Position numbers and translations under genes: made by a program. This document shows positions 21,766 through 32,314 of a stretch of 64,000 nt of DNA, one piece after another. How positions within the stretch are numbered: the first letter of the stretch is position 1; each line of letters starts with the position of its first letter. The stretch comes from Neofusicoccum parvum (Eukaryota > Ascomycota > Dothideomycetes > Botryosphaeriales > Botryosphaeriaceae), in contig CP087210.1 in the NCBI GenBank assembly GCA_020912385.1, positions 2,728,001 through 2,792,000 of the forward strand. The letters are read 5' to 3'. The notes below the pieces were generated by a model. That model searched no databases, was not told the DNA's origin, and saw only the letters and a program-made list of their open reading frames with translations.

Positions 21766-22614
21766 GATGTGTGCTGCGTGGAGAGTCTCCAAGATGCGGC
21801 AAAGAAAAGGAGTGACGGGGAGCTGGAGGCGCGCAGAGGGAGCGACTGGGCAGCGTGCACTGTTGACCTGATGTCTGCTGTCAGGACTCAGGACGCTTGG
21901 ACAGACGGCACGGCAGGGCAGGATGAGGGAATAAGTGCAGCCGGGCCAGACGCAGTTCCAAACGGCGGCGGCATGCAGGCCGGCTGTACAACGGGCTATA
22001 AGCGTGATGGTTATGCTTAATCGCCGGCACCCGCGTGCTGGACGCAAGGCCGTTGGCCCAGCGGGCGCAGATGGGCCGGCGTCGGGGGAGGCGCGCAAGG
22101 CTCCCGATTGGCTGTGTTTGTTTTATTCGCCGGTCAACAGGACTCCCAAAGGCGCACTTTGGCCGATGCCTTGGACGGGAGATTGCACGTGGCTTGCAAT
22201 GACGTCCGGGTGAAACACACAAGGCCATGTTCTCCGCTCCTGAATGCCATCTCCACCCAATCCTATTCCCACGCTGACCACACTGCGCCACAACCCACCC
22301 ATGCTCACCACCATGCGGGGGATGGGCCTGGTTCATGCAGCCCGCCCGGCCGCACTCCCGTGCGCACTTGCAGCTATGGCATGACCAATTGACCAGGCCC
22401 ATCGCGATCGACTAAGCTCCAAACGAGGGCGCGCATTTCTCTGCGCGCCTTCGCTCACTGTGCGGTGCGCCGCTTGGTAGCTTGCTGCTGCTCCCTAATT
22501 GCTCTCTGCGCGCCCGCAATTCCCTTTTCTTCATTCTTCCAGTCGCGAGTCTCCCTCCTCTCCTCGCCCCACCGTCTCTTCCTCCCCGCCGTCACTCATT
22601 CCTCCGCCAAAACG
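21766..22614. promoter_or_regulatory. Bidirectional promoter of the secreted paralogue pair
   Basis: An 849-base spacer between two divergent related genes. The divergent arrangement suggests shared regulation. A pyrimidine-rich stretch (about 22500-22610) precedes the plus-strand start. Confidence 0.45.
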
Positions 22615-23487
22615 ATGCGGTCCACATCACTCCTTCTCAGCGCCCTCGGGCTCCTCTCCCTCAGCACGGCGCAAACCACCACCGCCGCCTCGGCCGGACC
22701 CTCCATCACCAACTCCACGCCCTCCTCCACCTTCCCAACCGCCACGCCCGGCACCAACAGCACCGGCTCCGGATCCAGCTCCAGCTCCAGCTCCTCCAGC
22801 AGCAACTCGACCTCGGACGCACCAGATGTCTACCTCAACGTGCCGCAGCTCTCGGTCGGCCGCATCGAGCTGGACGTGGACCAGCTGCGGGCGGACATCA
22901 ACCTGAACGCGAACGTGGCGCAGCTGGTGCAGATCAACGCCGGCGTGGCGGTCAGCGTCGAGAAGGTCAACATCACGATCGCGGACGTCGAGGCGGAGCT
23001 GGAGCTGGTGGTGCGCCTGGGCCACCTCGTCGACATCGTCAACCGCGTCTTCGCGTCGCTGGACCTCAACCCGCTGCTGATCACGGCCATCAACAACGTG
23101 ACCAGCATCGTCGACACGGTCGTCGGCGCCGTCGACGGCCTGCTCGGCAGCATCACCCAGGGCGGCTCCACCCTGAACTTCCTGGTCGACAACCTGGGCA
23201 ACATCGTCCAGGAGGTTGTGGATGCGGCCGGCGGCACGGTCAGCTCGATCGTCGGCAACTACGCGCAGAACATGACGCAGGTCGGCGCCGTCGAGCAGCT
23301 GGCCGGCGGCCTCGTGCAGAAGACGTTCGAGTACGGCCCGCTGAACAGCCTGGTCGACATCGTGTTCAACGCCGCCGGCCAGGTCGTGCAGGCGACGGTG
23401 CAGAAGGGCGGGAGCGCGGGCGCGAGCTCGTCGACGGCGAGCGCGGCCGGCGCCACGGCGACCCCGGCGGCGAAGAGGCGGTTGTGA
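22615..23487 (+). CDS. Secreted protein of unknown function, paralogue B (290 aa)
   Basis: A single exon starting with a signal peptide (MRSTSLLLSALGLLSLSTAQ). A Thr/Ser-rich low-complexity linker with a run of about a dozen serines follows. The core (PDVYLNVPQLSVGRIELDVD to FASLDLNPLLITAINNVTSI) aligns with paralogue A at 20881-21765, sharing the SLDLNP motif and the INLxA...NAGVxxSV pattern. Small hydrophobic repeats (IVDTVVGAVDGLLGSI) follow. There is no GPI-anchor signal: it ends in AKRRL. The sequence suggests an extracellular, O-glycosylated protein. The function is unknown. Confidence 0.82.
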   Translation: MRSTSLLLSALGLLSLSTAQTTTAASAGPSITNSTPSSTFPTATPGTNSTGSGSSSSSSSSSSNSTSDAPDVYLNVPQLSVGRIELDVDQLRADINLNANVAQLVQINAGVAVSVEKVNITIADVEAELELVVRLGHLVDIVNRVFASLDLNPLLITAINNVTSIVDTVVGAVDGLLGSITQGGSTLNFLVDNLGNIVQEVVDAAGGTVSSIVGNYAQNMTQVGAVEQLAGGLVQKTFEYGPLNSLVDIVFNAAGQVVQATVQKGGSAGASSSTASAAGATATPAAKRRL

Positions 23488-24163
23488 GCGGGTGGGCATG
23501 GGGTTGGGATTGGGGTTTGCTTTTTTGAGGCTCGGGCGCCAGGGTTGCACCGCGGTCGGCGGTGCGCGTGCGGCCGCACGTGTGTGCATGGATGACCGGC
23601 TTGAGCGTTTGTTCACGTTGGTTGTGGCGGTCACGTTGGTTGTGGCGGTCACGGCGCTCTCGGGGTCTCTCGTGCGAGAAGAAAGAAACAAGTGGTCTAT
23701 TTCGTTGTCGTGCGTCGTGATGGACTGACGTTGCCCATGACTCGCGCCCTGGACGTGGCGGTGCGATGCGTTTAATCAAAATCTATAGCTACAAGGTTGT
23801 ATGATGGGCATGAGTGGCGGGGTGCGGGACGGGAGATTCGCTGTGCTTGTGTCCGTACCGCGCTGTTGGTGTTGCGCAGGACTGGGAACCTGCCTGTTTT
23901 GGAGGCGATGTCCGTGCGCTACCGCTCGTTGCGGGAGAAGGGGGCGGGGCGTAATATCTGATGCTTCGGACTGCCTGCGGGGCAATATGCGTAGGGCTCT
24001 CTTCTGGAATGCCTTGGGGGCTGGAAGCGTTTGCGGGAATGTGCAAGAATTCGATGTGCGGAAGGTTGCGATGGCCGGAGAATGCAAGATTAGTGTGGCC
24101 AGTCATATGCGGCGGACGTAACTGCGGCGTGCTGCGTAATGGAAGGGGGCACGAAAATGCGAG
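23488..24163. other. Convergent intergenic gap
   Basis: This gap lies between the paralogue B stop and the end of the Zn2Cys6 gene. The only structure noted is an 18-bp perfect tandem duplication at 23613-23648. Confidence 0.45.
23613..23648. repeat. 18-bp direct tandem repeat, two perfect copies
   Basis: TCACGTTGGTTGTGGCGG occurs at 23613-23630 and again at 23631-23648, in the presumed 3' UTR or spacer after paralogue B. A third partial copy starts TCACGGCG. Confidence 0.85.
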
Positions 24164-26602
24164 CTACTGTATGGGCCACCATTCCTGCGGTTGCAGCTGT
24201 GGGTCGGTGACGATGTCTTTTTCGAGCGACACTTTGCACGTCCCCAACACGTCGAAGTCGTAGATCGTCTCTGGCGACGCTGCGTCGACGTTGTGGATCG
24301 GCAACGGTGTTTGAAATCGGCCGAACAGCTTGAGAACTTCGTCGAGGGAGAGCGGGAGGTCGTGCCAGCCGCGGACGGACTCGAGAGATTCTGTGTCTGT
24401 AAGTCTTTTGCGCGTTGTTGAGGAGAAACAAGACCTGATATGAACCTACCGCGCATTTTCCTGGCCGTTGGCCACATCTTGGCAAACCCGACAAGCGTAT
24501 CCATCAGGGCTTGGAACCCTGTCTCCATCTCTGCCCGTGTTACCGAAGCCTGTGTCCCGATAGCGGGCACGATGTGCGCTTTGTACATCATGCAGAGGCT
24601 GAGAACGCAGCCGAGGATCCAGACACCGCTGCTCATCATAGGGTCGCATATCGAGTAGTAAGAGGCGGGCATGGCACGGATGATGTCTACTGCGGCTAGG
24701 AGATGCAAGACAAATTGGTCCCAAAGGTTGACCAGTTTACCGTGTGAATTGGGCTCTCGCTCGTTAAGGGCGCACATCAATGGCACGTAGGAGTACATGC
24801 AGCAGCTAGTGCAAATGTCAGCCGAGTTCTGCCGTTTAGGCCTTTGCAGAACCATGTGGTGCGGCTTGAAAAATATCAAGGCCTGGACTTACAGTCTTAA
24901 TTGCAGAATTGTCTCCAGGCGTGTTCTGTGCTGGATCATGGTCTCGTAAGACTGCGACGCCAACTGAGGATCCAAGAACCAAGCTGGGAGCACCTCGCAT
25001 ATCTTAGTGCACTTGTTTTGAATGCCCGCAACCCCGGTTTCAATTGACGGGTCCTCGATATCGGACAAGATAACCTGCAAGCGGCGCGTTGTCTCGCGGA
25101 GGAGCAAGCACATCGCCAGCTGCAACCGTTGCCCGTCCGCCAGCGGTGCGCTGTGTGCCTCCTCAAGCAAATCCCAGAACGCAATCATGTTTGTCCGGGG
25201 AATGTGCTTGAGAGACATATCAGGCTCCACACCGGTGGTGAAGTCAGACACAGAAGTGCAGGGCAGCGACGTGGCGGCGGTCTCAACATCGAGCGTGCAC
25301 GGCATGCAGGTAAGGACGTTGATGAACATGTCGATTCTGACGGCAGTCCACCATACGTACCGGAGTTCCTCGAGACTGGCGAGGGGAAAGTAGGGGTGTG
25401 CTGCGCCTTCGCTGCCGCTGCCGTTGCCGCTGCCGTTGCCGCCGTCGACTTGGTGTAGTTTGCAGCCGTATACTGTGCGAGCTAGTTTGCCCATCACCAT
25501 CCAGGTGTACTGGTTTGGGCCGGAGGCGAACTGGTGGATAATGCAAAGACAGGCCAGTTTGATTTCGCTGAGTAGAATGTTCCGGTAGTCCAAGTCTTTC
25601 TTTTCCAGGTTTCGCTCGATTCGTTTTATCTCATTGAGCAGGGATTGGTCTTCTGACTGGCCGGAGGCGCGCAGGGCCAGACCCATCATGACGATGATAA
25701 GATCTGGTGGGAGTGTGTTGTTGGCGAAATCCTGGAAGAACTCCCTTTGACGAAACATGGGAAACATAGGTTGGATGGTGGCGAAATACAGTTCCAGCCT
25801 GAAATTGTAAGCTAAAGCCAGTCATCCATGCCGCTTTACGTACAGGGTGTAGGTCCTTGGCTCATCAAAATGCACGTCGTATAAGGGTGCATTCATATCC
25901 GGAGACGTTCCTGCATTTGCATCAAAGTCATCTAATAGTTCGAAATCATTGAAAGCCAAATCAACGCTTCCCAAGTTGGACGTTGCATCTCCGGCGCTGC
26001 TTGGGGTGCGGTTGCTGTCGTATTGGCCGGTGTCTGGGTTTATTGCGTGAGACCTGAGCAGAGATTCGAGTCGGCCTACAAACATCGTAAGCCTGCGAGC
26101 ATCCAGATTGGGTGCGTGCAGTACCAATGCGTTCATGGAGAGCGGTCATGCGACCTGGAACACTACCCTTCGCAGGTCCCGGCCGGCGCCGCGAGGTGGG
26201 GTACGAGCAAGCAAGCTTGCAATTGCGGCATCGCGAACACTCTGGCCGCTCCAAGCCACCTGCGAACGTGATCAATAGGGCTTCGGGCCTCTGCGTGCTT
26301 GATGTTTTTACATTTTTGCTTCTTGCTGGGAACTGGGTCAGCCGTGCAAAAGTGCAGAGATGCGCTGGTGACGTGCAGTATGGACTGTTTTTGAGAAGCA
26401 CAATTGAACAGACAGTTGAAGGATAACCCCCAGGATAGCTTTGGTGTGCATCTTGAGGTACTTTTGCGCGGGAGACAATGCTTCACCTATGGCCAAACAT
26501 GCTGGGAAGGGGTTTGCTGGTGTCCAACAACAGTTCAGGGACTTACCGTCTGCAGTTTTGGCATGCTCCGATGCGTTTCTGGGTCGCAGATGCATCCGCC
26601 AT
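24164..26602 (-). CDS. Zn2Cys6 fungal transcription factor, about 629 aa
   Basis: Seven exons: 26602-26547, 26325-26312, 26259-26167, 26075-25844, 25798-24893, 24805-24450 and 24396-24164. The zinc cluster is split over three exons: ACQNCR + KKQK (14-nt microexon) + CGLERPECSRCRNCKLAC. Together they give C-x2-C-x6-C-x6-C-x2-C-x6-C followed by a basic linker (RRRPGPAKG). A coiled-coil-like GRLESLLRS follows. The rest is a fungal-specific regulatory region (ELYFATIQPMFPMFRQREF), the middle homology region of such regulators. The protein is nuclear and would bind CGG-type half-sites. It lies 3.4 kb from the aromatic monooxygenase gene and is the only specific regulator in the window, so it could control the module to its right, but that is an inference. 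Confidence 0.85.
26312..26325 (-). other. 14-nt microexon inside the zinc cluster
   Basis: Bounded by CCCAG upstream and GTAAAA downstream on the minus strand. It encodes Lys-Lys-Gln-Lys between the second and third cluster cysteines and completes codons on both sides. Without it the DNA-binding domain is lost. Confidence 0.7.
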
Positions 26603-26925
26603 GTCTCTTGCTTGGCTGATGCCGGAATCCACCTCGGCTGGAGGCGAGCGGGGCGGCGGACCCAAGCCGCGGGCAGCCGTTCACAGTCGAACACGACGAG
26701 GCAAGGTCACTGGGCCGAGAGGCTGCACACGGGTGGGATGCGAGGTTGCAAAAGGCGATGGGAAGGATGATTGAGGGAGAGGGTGACGACGGTCACGGCG
26801 ACGGACGCGTTCTCGAACGCGCTAAGTAAGCTTTACAGTAAATAAAGTTTGGAGCCCCTTAGCCTCGGGTCGATTAGAAGTTACAGCGGAGAGCCCCGCC
26901 CGCCTAGTCCCCATCCAGCGCATTG
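26603..26925. other. Upstream region of the Zn2Cys6 gene
   Basis: A 323-base spacer between the regulator start and the 3' end of the FAH-family gene, which are transcribed in the same direction. No gene or repeat is seen. Confidence 0.4.
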
Positions 26926-27883
26926 TCACTGCCCCGTGTACACAACCTTGTTCCTCAGCACGCCAATGTCTTCGACCTCGACTTCGACGATGTCCCCGTC
27001 CTTGAGGCTGAGCTTTGGCTCCTGGAACCAGCCCACCCCCTTCGGTGTCCCCGTCATGATGGCCGTGCCGGCAGGCAGCGTGGTATCTGTCGCGCATCAG
27101 CCAGCGCTCGAACTCTGGGTCGCTAGCCTCAGACGCTTGGGTCTCACCTTGGCTTAGATAGCTGACTAGCTTCTCAGGAGAGTGGATGAAGTCGAGCGGG
27201 CTATTCTGATAAACCTTGCCGTTGACTCTCGTCACGATGTTCCTCTTCTTCTCCCCGAACACCTTCGCACTCAACAGCGTCGGACCGATGGGCGCGAATT
27301 TGTCAAAAGCCTTTGCGTACGTGAACTGGCCGCCGCCGCGTTTGGGGTCTTGGAAGAGGCGGAGCGTCAGGTCGTTTCCGATCGTGTAGCCGAGAATGTA
27401 GTCCTTCGCGTCAGCCTCGCTGACGTTCTTGGCCGCCTTGGAAGTCACGATGACAAGCTCGCCCTAAACTTCCATCAGCGCCCGTTTCAACATTATGCAA
27501 GGCCATGGGAAGGCACCAACCTCATAGTCGAGAAAGTTGGCGGTGGCAGCCTTGGCTGAGATCGGGATATCCTGGCCTGGGTTTGCAAGCGCAGTAGGCG
27601 GCTTGTACCACATAACGGGGTCGGAGGGGACCTGGAGGTTGGCTTCTACAGCATGATCACGATAGTTAATGCCGATGCAAATGATCGGGTTCACTTGTGA
27701 TGGAAGGGGTGCCTGGAGCTCCTCAATAACAACTTTTTCGTGTTCTTGGTAGATCGTAATAGGGCCAATGTCGCGATAGGCCATCACTTCTGCGCCCAGC
27801 GAAGGTACCTCGCCAGGGCTGATTGCCGTCCAGTAATCGAGCCCATTGGACTTGAATCGGACGATTGCATCCCAGGTAATCAT
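26926..27883 (-). CDS. Fumarylacetoacetate hydrolase (FAH) family protein, 279 aa
   Basis: Three exons: 27883-27521, 27463-27148 and 27086-26926. The core carries the metal-binding context of the FAH fold: [24 protein letters not shown] and [20 protein letters not shown] then follows across intron 1, with [13 protein letters not shown] and a C-terminal TGTPKGVGW. The length and motifs fit FAHD1/2-type acylpyruvases, oxaloacetate decarboxylases or 2-hydroxymuconate-type hydrolases. By family these cleave C-C bonds of diketo acids using Mg2+ or Ca2+. Its position beside an aromatic monooxygenase and a decayed extradiol-dioxygenase-like gene suggests it acts on a ring-fission product. Confidence 0.88.
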
Positions 27884-28661
27884 GATTGGCCTTGTCGTGT
27901 GGTATTTTCTGCGACGAGTGGTAATGATGTAATGCAGTCCTTTGCCGGCGAGGTGAATGAGTTGGCGATCGCGGTGGAGGTGGAGGAAAAATCCCTCCGC
28001 TCATGGCACATGTCTCAGCGGCCTAAATAAAGCCCCGTGGCTCCGGAACCTCTGGTTGTACGGCGCAAGTTGATTGTCCGCTACTTCGGCGCAAGTGGAT
28101 AAGCCGACCTGCCTCCCGCCACATGCCGAAACTTTGGTCCAACCCCGCGTAAGACCAGGAAGTGCAGGATGAAAACTCATTGCTGCGGGGCATTTGGCTT
28201 GAGACTGTCCGACGGGATAATACGAGCCCTTCGGGGGGCTTGTTTGCTCCGATTTGTGGGATGAGGCCGAGGTAAACGAAGCTCTGATCATCATCCAAAG
28301 TCAGCTCTCAAGTGGCTTTGGAGGAAGCGATCGTCGGTCAGCAAGTTTGGGGGAAAGTTTAGGCAAGTCCCGCTCAACAAAAAAATAAAAGTATTGTAGA
28401 CAGCTACGCTTCTTGGATTAGTGTCACGGCAGATTTAGTGTAGAGTCCTTGGGGATGGTACTTCGCCGGGTGGCTGCGGTGTGCGGGAGTTTTGCAGCTG
28501 GAAACATTATGCACTCCTTCCTGCGGGCCGATAATGTGCGTATCTGAGTTAAGTCCCTTTGTCGCATAATTCAAGTGAGTTTCGTACCCAGATGAACTCC
28601 TGAAGTCCCTTAGTAGTTGTCTTGTTGAGAGAAAACCACACCAGCCGTCAGCTGGAATTAA
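27884..28661. other. Intergenic region, FAH promoter and pseudogene flank
   Basis: I see no gene. The sequence becomes AT-rich from about 28370 on, marking entry into the AT-richer domain that runs to about 42 kb. Confidence 0.4.
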
Positions 28662-29640
28662 TCAGTAACCGCTGTCTTCACTCATTTCGCAGTATCTTAG
28701 GATGCCTTCCTCGTGGTAACGACGTGTCCGAATTTTGTGGTTAAATACAGCTGCCAAGTTGTCGGAACATCCTGGAGGTGGACACCAAGATTTCCAAAAA
28801 TCGGAATAATCTGAGTGTCGGTGGAAACTCTTAAAGACATATTCAAACGGTGATCTGTTGAAACAGCACTTGCGTATATATTGTATGTAAAATGAAATCA
28901 GCCGTGATGGAGGCGTTCCTTCCTTAGGTGGCTCGCTAGAAAAGAAGAGGGTATAATGCTCGGAGTATTCCTTCCTTAGGTCAAGGTAGAAGAGTATACG
29001 GACTTCTAGCTCTAGGTTGCCTGACTTGTAGAGGATAGCAGTGGGTGCCATGTTGAATTTCGATGTGTAGAATCCGACCTTGACTTCAAAGGCGGTAGAT
29101 ATGGAGTCATAGCGCCCAAGCTTGTGAACCATCGCCGAGCTGGGCATAAAGCGCCGAAACACCTCTGTGATAATCCTCTAGCATAATCCTAGAGGCCATA
29201 ATACTTGTACAAATGGCTTGAATTTGTATTATAGGGACCCTAGCTGAAGACCGTCGAGATTACCAGTTTGGTAGGTATTACAACGGCCTGTCCATCGTTG
29301 GGAGTGTGGTCGAGACTTTGGATCTTTGCGTCCGGTCGTCTAGCCGCCTTCTAGAAGTTGGCCTCGGTATAAGACATGAAGGCGCTACCCGGAAATCTGT
29401 TCTTTGGGTCCTTTGTGGCAATACAATAGTCCTGATCCCGACCGAAGCCGCGACAATAGACAAAATCACCTTGTGTCGTAACTTTCTCGAGCTTAAAGCC
29501 CTGCATAAAACTCTTGAAGTTGTTGATGTCCAAAAGCTCAATATAGACACGTGGGATCCTCGCGAGATGGGTTTTGAAGGAGTTCCCGATGTGGGGAATC
29601 TAGTAGTTGGGCATCTTGAAGGAGACGTGCGGGAAAAGTG
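28662..29640 (-). pseudogene. Broken VOC-superfamily (extradiol-dioxygenase-like) gene
   Basis: Two coding remnants lie in the same orientation. The 5' one (about 29580-29351) reads RIPRVYIELLDINNFKSF, FVYCRGFGRDQDYC and NRFPGSAFMSYTEANF, then a stop. The frame remains recognisable to about 29270 (LDHTPNDGQAVV). The 3' one (29162-28662) contains MVHKLGRYD, then GFYTSKFNMAPTAILY and FYLDLRKEYSEHYTLFF. This order matches two-module catechol-2,3-dioxygenase-like fungal proteins. The catalytic C-terminal part (usual DFDxQxLGHxxL and HY region) is unrecognisable. Stops, frame changes and AT-enrichment indicate a pseudogene. Family assignment is by pattern only. Confidence 0.65.
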
Positions 29641-30033
29641 CCGGAGTTAGATTGCATCAAAATTCTGAAACTCAAGCGGAGATGCATTTGTGAAGATGCA
29701 TATGCATACACCATTTCACCGTCAATAGAGCTCTTCCGTATAAATAAGGTGCTACTTCATAATAAGTGTTTTCAGCTTCTCTGGTTGGGCCTAGCGCGGA
29801 GGTGGGGCATCCGGCGAAACAAGATGTGCCGTACCCCTCACTCCGAACCGACCGGCTCTATCCTGCCCGTCGCTCAATAAGACGCTCCGATCAGACATTA
29901 GATCCTGTTTATTACGGTATAGCCGGGCCGTCTCAAGTGTGTACGCTGCCGCGGACAAGTTCTTATATATCAAGCACCGGTGTGTCATCTGTATTTGGCA
30001 CTGCATATAGTACAACCAGTCTCTGAACTCGCA
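29641..30033. promoter_or_regulatory. Promoter region of the FAD monooxygenase gene
   Basis: An AT-rich 390-base spacer between the VOC pseudogene (minus) and the monooxygenase (plus), a divergent arrangement. A TATATATC-like element lies at about 29964-29971, some 65 bases upstream of the ATG. Confidence 0.4.
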
Positions 30034-32314
30034 ATGGAAGAAACTCAAGTTGTTATCGTTGGAGCTGGCCCTTCCGGGCTGGCTTTGGGCGTCAATTTAA
30101 GCAAAATGGGAATCAATGTGGGTCTAGAGATGCAACAACATACCCCTTAAAGACGCTCACCAAGTACAGACAATCATCCTAGAACGGGAGTCCGCCGTCA
30201 CCGAAGATCCTCGAGGCATTGCCATCAGCAGTGACGCAGTCCGAACTTCGTACCAACTTGGCATTGGAAACGCTCTTACTACAAAGATTGGACAGAGTAT
30301 GTAGATATTGCAGTTCCGGGTATAAGAGGAAGAAGTACTGATCCTATTTATAGCTGCCGGTGATTTACATTTCCACTATGGAAACTTCCAAACGAGGCCT
30401 TTTGGAAGCTTTAACCATGACCGCGACTGGATGGAGCAGTCGCTTCCGCTCGTAGTCCTGCAATTCCAACCCAATTTTGGTATGTAAGATTCCTTCGTGT
30501 TCAGTAGCCTCGTACTGATGACGTTTCCAGAGAGGGAGCTACGCAAGATCATTGCAAATTCCCCACATTGCGAGTTGCGGGAAAAGTGCGAAGTGTTTAA
30601 ATCTACTGATAGCTGTGATGGTGTGATAGTGGGATACAAAGATCACAATGGAGACGAAAAACATGTTCGCGGGCAGTTTCTTGTTGGAGCCGATGGCAAG
30701 ACCGGAGTTGTTAGGAAAAAGTTTCTGGAGCCTCTTGGAGTCAAACAGGAAGTCGGACTGTAAGTTGAAGAGCTGGTGTAATTGATTGCAGCAGCTTTGG
30801 ATACTAATCTTAATCAACAGCTTCAACTATCAGGAGACTTGGGTTGCTTCTAATCTCCAGATCACCCCGCCCACACCGGATAGCCACCCGGAATTTCCTC
30901 TGTGGAAGCTTGGATACACTCCCGACGAAGTATGTGACGCGTTTTGGCCTTCAGGTTTCCAGTATGATTTGGTCCCACCGTACTTTATGACATGTGGCTC
31001 ATCAAATCTGTAGCTTTTGTAACGACCTCGCCCGACCCTCTGTCAGTGGACCATTTGGACCGAAGAAAGAAAGATTTTGGAGGTATTTTCCACATCCCGC
31101 CTCCTGACGTGACGACCACCACTTACCGTCAAACAGACACGAATATTCTGTACAACAGGGCGACTCTGTCGACGATCCGTTGGAGGACTTGCTGAAGAAT
31201 TTCCAACCGTGGCTGATCAGGCCAGCATCTCACTTCAAGTACCAGCCCTCCGAAGCTCTTCTAACCACAAGACTGATAAAATCTCAGGGGAAATATATCA
31301 GTTGCCGAAGTCGGGTTCCCAGAAGACTGCATCAAGATCATCCGCTGCCGCTCCTTCAAGTAACCCCCCTCCCCCGCGCCCTCACCAAACCAACCATACT
31401 AACCCCTCACCACCACCAGCTTCGCCCACAAAGTCGCCAACCGCTGGTTCCACAACCGCACCCTCATCATCGGCGACGCCGCCCACGTCTTCCCCCCGTT
31501 CGGCGGCCAGGGCATCGCCGCCGGCCTCCGCGACGCCCTCGCCCTCTCCTGGCGCCTCCGCATCCTCCTCAAGCTCCCCGGCGCCCCGGCTAGCCGCCTC
31601 CTCCACGGCTGGCAGAACGAGCAGCGCCAGCGCGTCGACGAGGCCGCGCGAATGACGATGCGCAACGCGAGCCTGACCGTCGAGCGCAGCTGGCTGCGCG
31701 CGTGGCTCGCGCGGCTGGTCATGCACGTGGTCGCGCTGGTGCCTGGACTGCATGGCTGGGTCAGCAGACAGCGGCTGCGGGATGCGGCTGTGCTCAAGCG
31801 CTGCGAGGATGGGTTCTTCGTTGCCGCGAGGGGCGGTGGGGCTCGCGTCAGTCAGATTTGGGTGAGGCCGTATTGTGGGGACCCGGTGTTAAGTGATGAG
31901 GTGTTCTTCCGGCGGGCGGGAAGCCTGGCAGTGGTGGTGCTGCTGAATGGGCAGAAGCAGTTGGAAAAGGAGGTGGAGGAGGTTGAAGGGTTGTTGGGGA
32001 GGGCAGCGGTGGAGGAGGAGCTGGTGTCGATGTCGGCGGTGACGTTCTTGATGAGGACAGGGAGGAGGAGACTGGCCGTGGAGAGGAAGCATGCGGAGAG
32101 GCATGGCGTTTATCTTCCTTGCCCTAAGGATGAGCTGATTCGGGCGGGAGTTGAGCCAATTGAAGGCTACGACGAGAGGAGCTTTGAGAGGAGACTCGGG
32201 TCAAAGGCGAAGTATGCCATTGTGAGACCTGACTGTTTTGTCCATTCCGTGGCCGATACTGCCGAGGAGTTTCTCAAGAATCTGTCCCATGTTCAGGAAG
32301 CATTGAGTAGGTAA
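30034..32314 (+). CDS. FAD-dependent aromatic-ring monooxygenase (PheA/TfdB/MhpA class), 614 aa
   Basis: Nine exons join in frame: 30034-30117, 30170-30296, 30354-30479, 30531-30759, 30821-30961, 31014-31082, 31137-31238, 31288-31359 and 31420-32314. The N-terminal dinucleotide fold is VVIVGAGPSGLALG, followed by IILERE. The DG motif is FLVGADGKTGVVRKK, and the GD motif is LIIGDAAHVFPPFGGQGIAAG. GFHFCNDLARPSVSG and WRHEY are restored only by splicing. The C-terminal 200 residues resemble the thioredoxin-like tail of MhpA-type enzymes. By family it is a group A flavoprotein hydroxylating a phenolic or pyrone-like ring with NAD(P)H and O2. It may serve the aromatic module to its left or the polyketide cluster to its right. 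Composition jumps from AT-rich to GC-rich at the last intron. Confidence 0.88.

Noticed and set aside
21766..22098. N-terminal extension of secreted paralogue A up to an ATG at 22098
   Set aside because: The extension is Arg/Pro/Cys-rich and hides the signal peptide inside the protein. The ATG at 21765 gives a normal secreted protein.
22482..23528. A 348-codon frame rich in Arg/Gln/His overlapping paralogue B in another frame
   Set aside because: It is a shadow of the strongly biased codons of the real gene.
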